Origin: Paramagnetospirillum kuznetsovii
GTDB lineage: Bacteria; Pseudomonadota; Alphaproteobacteria; Rhodospirillales; Magnetospirillaceae
Direction: 5' to 3'
DNA: 64,000 bases
Assembly (NCBI RefSeq): GCF_003284725.1
Contig: NZ_PGTO01000008.1
Coordinates: 1-64,000 of the forward strand
Every line of letters starts with the position of its first letter. Position 1 is the first letter of the stretch. Below are positions 62,161-64,000 of this stretch, piece by piece. The position numbers and the translations under genes are program-made. Under the pieces are notes generated by a model that saw nothing but the letters and a program-made list of their open reading frames with translations, ran no database searches and was not told where the DNA came from.

Positions 62161-62244
62161 TTAGCTGTCGCTTTCAGCTTTAGGCCGGATTTCGCACCTC
62201 TAATCCGGACGGCGACAGCCATAGGGCGGACGGATTCGGGACGC
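62161..62244. repeat. 84-bp direct repeat, copy 2 (TSD plus orphan left end)
   Basis: TTAGC followed by a 79-bp copy of the transposon left end in the same orientation, with two base changes. It adjoins the right end of the complete element. Beyond 62244 the similarity stops. Confidence 0.9.
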
Positions 62245-62313
62245 TCACTCACCAGCGAAATCGTTGCAGAACAGTTAGTTATCCCTCCAACTCATCAATC
62301 GGAGGGAACGGAC

Positions 62314-62566
62314 ATGGCAAGTGGCGTCGCGATGACCGCCAAGGCGGCTCCGTTCGCCCAGGCGGGGGACGAGCCGATGCTGTCGGATCTGCTGGCCGAC
62401 CCCGTCCTTCCACACCCTGATGCGCTGTGACCGCCTGTCCCATGGCGATCTGAAGGCCGCCATCGAGCGGGCCCGGCGGCATTACGGCTGCGTTACCACG
62501 GATAAGCGGATTTTTACGCATCCTTTATGCAAAGCCGCGTGGAGCCTTAATGCCCGCCGGACGTAG
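62314..62566 (+). pseudogene. Frameshifted small chromosomal gene
   Basis: GGAGG precedes ATG at 62314. The first frame reads MASGVAMTAKAAPFAQAGDE, then PMLSDLLADPV, and stops at TGA after PHPDAL. Removing one C near 62407 gives FHTLMRCDRLSHGDLKAAIE, then RARRHYGC, which fits a common short alphaproteobacterial protein (LLADPV..LM..DG...D...LI..AR). So it is broken by one base, or the base is a sequencing error. The tail overlaps the kdp promoter region. Confidence 0.55.
62513..62531 (+). promoter_or_regulatory. Direct repeats TTTACGCA / TTTATGCA before kdp
   Basis: Two half sites 11 bp apart (62513-62520 and 62524-62531), about 70 bases before the first kdp-linked gene. KdpE binds T-rich direct repeats in other bacteria; assignment here is a guess from position. 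Confidence 0.3.
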
Positions 62567-62602
62567 GGTTATCACATCTGAAATTTCAACCGGAGAGCAC
62601 CG

Positions 62603-62686
62603 ATGCTCGACATCGTGTTCGTCGTCGCCGCGCTTGCCTTTTTCGCCCTGGGCGCCCTGTTCGTCCATGCCTGCGACCGCATCTGA
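62603..62686 (+). CDS. Short membrane peptide upstream of kdpF
   Basis: 27 residues, MLDIVFVVAALAFFALGALF then VHACDRI. GGAGAG precedes the ATG. One membrane helix followed by a short polar end with Cys-Asp-Arg. A similar peptide occurs ahead of kdpF in other alphaproteobacteria as I recall. It may be a Kdp accessory peptide; no function known. Confidence 0.65.
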   Translation: MLDIVFVVAALAFFALGALFVHACDRI

Positions 62687-62699
62687 AGGAAGCTGATCC

Positions 62700-62789
62700 A
62701 TGGCTTTTGATCTGATCTTAGGGGGTATCACCGTCGTGGGCCTGACGGTCTATCTGGTCTACGCCCTCATCCGCCCCGAACGTTTCTAG
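62700..62789 (+). CDS. kdpF: K+-transporting ATPase subunit KdpF
   Basis: 29 residues, [20 protein letters not shown] then YALIRPERF. The single helix ending in Y-x-L-x-x-PE-x-F is the KdpF signature. It stabilises the KdpABC complex in the inner membrane. AAGGAAG lies before the ATG. Confidence 0.9.
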   Translation: MAFDLILGGITVVGLTVYLVYALIRPERF

Positions 62790-62799
62790 GAGACCGCCC

Positions 62800-64000
62800 G
62801 TGAACGCCGCAGGCATTCTGCAAATCGTCGTCTTTTTCGCCGTGGTCACGGCGGGGGCGATTCCGTTGGGGGCTTATATGGCCAGGGTCTATTCCGGCGA
62901 ACGCACTTGGCTCGATCCGGTGTTCAAGCCGGTCGAGCGGCTGATCTACAAGATCTGCTGCGTCAGAGCCGACCAGGAGCAGCATTGGACGGTCTATGCC
63001 TTCTCCTGCCTGATGTTCAGCGTGATCGGACTGGTGGTGATGTATGCGGTGATGCGGCTTCAGGCCCTGCTGCCGCTCAATCCCGCCGGTCAGGCGGCGG
63101 TCGCCCCCGATCTCGCCTTCAACACCGCCGTCAGCTTCACCACCAATACCAACTGGCAGGCCTATGGTGGTGAAAGCACCATGGCCTATCTCACCCAGAT
63201 GCTGGGGATGACGGTGAAGAACTTCACCTCGGCGGCCACCGGCATGGCCATCCTGGTGGCGTTGGTGCGCGGCTTCGCGCGGCGCCAGGCCAAGACGGTG
63301 GGCAATTTCTACGTCGATGCGGTGCGTTCGATTCTCTACATCCTGTTGCCCATGGCGGTGGTGGTGACCCTGGCGCTGGTGTGGCAGGGCATGCCGCAGA
63401 ATTTCGACGCCTATACGGAGGCAACCACCCTGGAAGGCGCCAAGCAGGTGATCGCCCAAGGCCCGGTGGCCAGTCAGGTCGCCATCAAGCAATTGGGCAG
63501 CAACGGCGGCGGCTTCTTCAACGTCAACTCCGCCCATCCGTTCGAGAACCCCACCGCGATCACCAACCTGATCGAGATGGTGGCGCTGATCTTCATCGCC
63601 GCCGGGCTGGTGTTCAGCTTCGGCCACATGGTGGGCGACCGGCGTCAGGGCCGCGCCCTCTATCTGGCCATGGCGATCATGCTGGCGGTCGGCATCGGCA
63701 TCGCCTACTGGCAGGAGGCTGGCGGCAATCCCCAGATCCAGGCCATGGGGGTCGATGTGATCGCCACCGACATGGCTCCCGGCGGCAACATGGAGGGCAA
63801 GGAGGTCCGCTTTGGAATCGCCAATTCGACCATCTGGGCCGCCGCCACCACCGCCGCCTCCAACGGCTCGGTCAACTCCATGCATGACAGCTACACCCCC
63901 ATCGGCGGCATGGTGCCACTGGTCAACATCATGCTGGGCGAGGTCATTTTCGGCGGCGTCGGTTCCGGCCTGCACGGCATGATCGTCTTCGTCATCGTCG
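62800..64000 (+). CDS. kdpA: K+-transporting ATPase subunit KdpA (partial, runs off the window)
   Basis: First 400 residues of the potassium-binding channel-like subunit. GTG start at 62800, AGGAGA before it. Pore-loop motifs are seen: [31 protein letters not shown] and [14 protein letters not shown], with multiple membrane helices between. Kdp is a high-affinity K+ pump made at low K+. kdpB and kdpC should follow outside the window. Confidence 0.95.
   Translation, partial: MNAAGILQIVVFFAVVTAGAIPLGAYMARVYSGERTWLDPVFKPVERLIYKICCVRADQEQHWTVYAFSCLMFSVIGLVVMYAVMRLQALLPLNPAGQAAVAPDLAFNTAVSFTTNTNWQAYGGESTMAYLTQMLGMTVKNFTSAATGMAILVALVRGFARRQAKTVGNFYVDAVRSILYILLPMAVVVTLALVWQGMPQNFDAYTEATTLEGAKQVIAQGPVASQVAIKQLGSNGGGFFNVNSAHPFENPTAITNLIEMVALIFIAAGLVFSFGHMVGDRRQGRALYLAMAIMLAVGIGIAYWQEAGGNPQIQAMGVDVIATDMAPGGNMEGKEVRFGIANSTIWAAATTAASNGSVNSMHDSYTPIGGMVPLVNIMLGEVIFGGVGSGLHGMIVFVIV

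Noticed and set aside
62767-63975. 402-codon minus-strand frame at the window end
   Set aside because: Shadow of kdpA, which shows all three pore-loop motifs on the + strand.

Overview
The window looks like a chromosome segment of a GC-rich alphaproteobacterium of the Magnetospirillum type. This is inferred from the proteins, the high-GC codon use, a polar-flagellum hook locus, the rpmI-rplT-pheS-pheT order, guaB/rsmB/rlmE/ppx neighbours and the abundance of c-di-GMP and FixL/FixJ-like sensors. No database was searched.

Core region, 1-29.3 kb. It holds a glycine-zipper lipoprotein, ihfB-lapA-pyrF-trpF, small hypothetical genes, a GNAT-Nudix fusion with a CinA-domain protein, the hook genes fliK-flgD-flgE, an S41 protease, a diguanylate cyclase, rpmG, a Tat-exported dienelactone hydrolase, a VapBC pair, a histidine phosphatase, pheT/pheS/rplT/rpmI, a DivK-like regulator next to a 1039-residue c-di-GMP protein with a FixL-like heme PAS, an RsmB-type methyltransferase, guaB, rlmE and a Ppx/GppA phosphatase, then tRNA-Gln(CTG).

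Integrated island, 29288-50737. A tyrosine integrase lies just inside tRNA-Gln, and a 41-bp copy of the tRNA 3' part marks the far end. The island is less GC-rich and carries sensory genes: two FixJ-like regulators, a MASE1 histidine kinase, a PocR-type kinase, a PAS histidine kinase, a BLUF photosensor and a double hemerythrin. It also has two outer-membrane barrels, a gp44/RFC-like clamp-loader ATPase, a second minimal tyrosine recombinase and many unknown genes. It is studded with about twelve copies of a 17-bp palindrome, TGTCGTGT-N-ACACGACA, not seen elsewhere in the window. Two truncated copies of one island gene family end exactly at this palindrome, so it may be a recombination site or mobile micro-repeat.

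Tn7-like transposon, 50769-62160. It starts 22 bp beyond the tRNA-Gln remnant, has TGTCG..TTCAG inverted ends and a 5-bp TTAGC target duplication, and encodes TniQ, TnsA, TnsB (frameshifted) and TnsC. Its cargo is a leftward operon of a C5-cytosine methyltransferase, two GHKL (MutL/MORC-like) ATPases, a Vsr-type endonuclease and a Rossmann-like protein of unknown role. This is a probable restriction/defence system. A 79-bp second copy of the left end lies directly beyond the right end, suggesting a decayed tandem element.

The last 1.8 kb returns to chromosome: a frameshifted small gene, a short membrane peptide, kdpF and the start of kdpA. tRNA-Gln is thus a hotspot holding two stacked mobile elements in front of the kdp operon.
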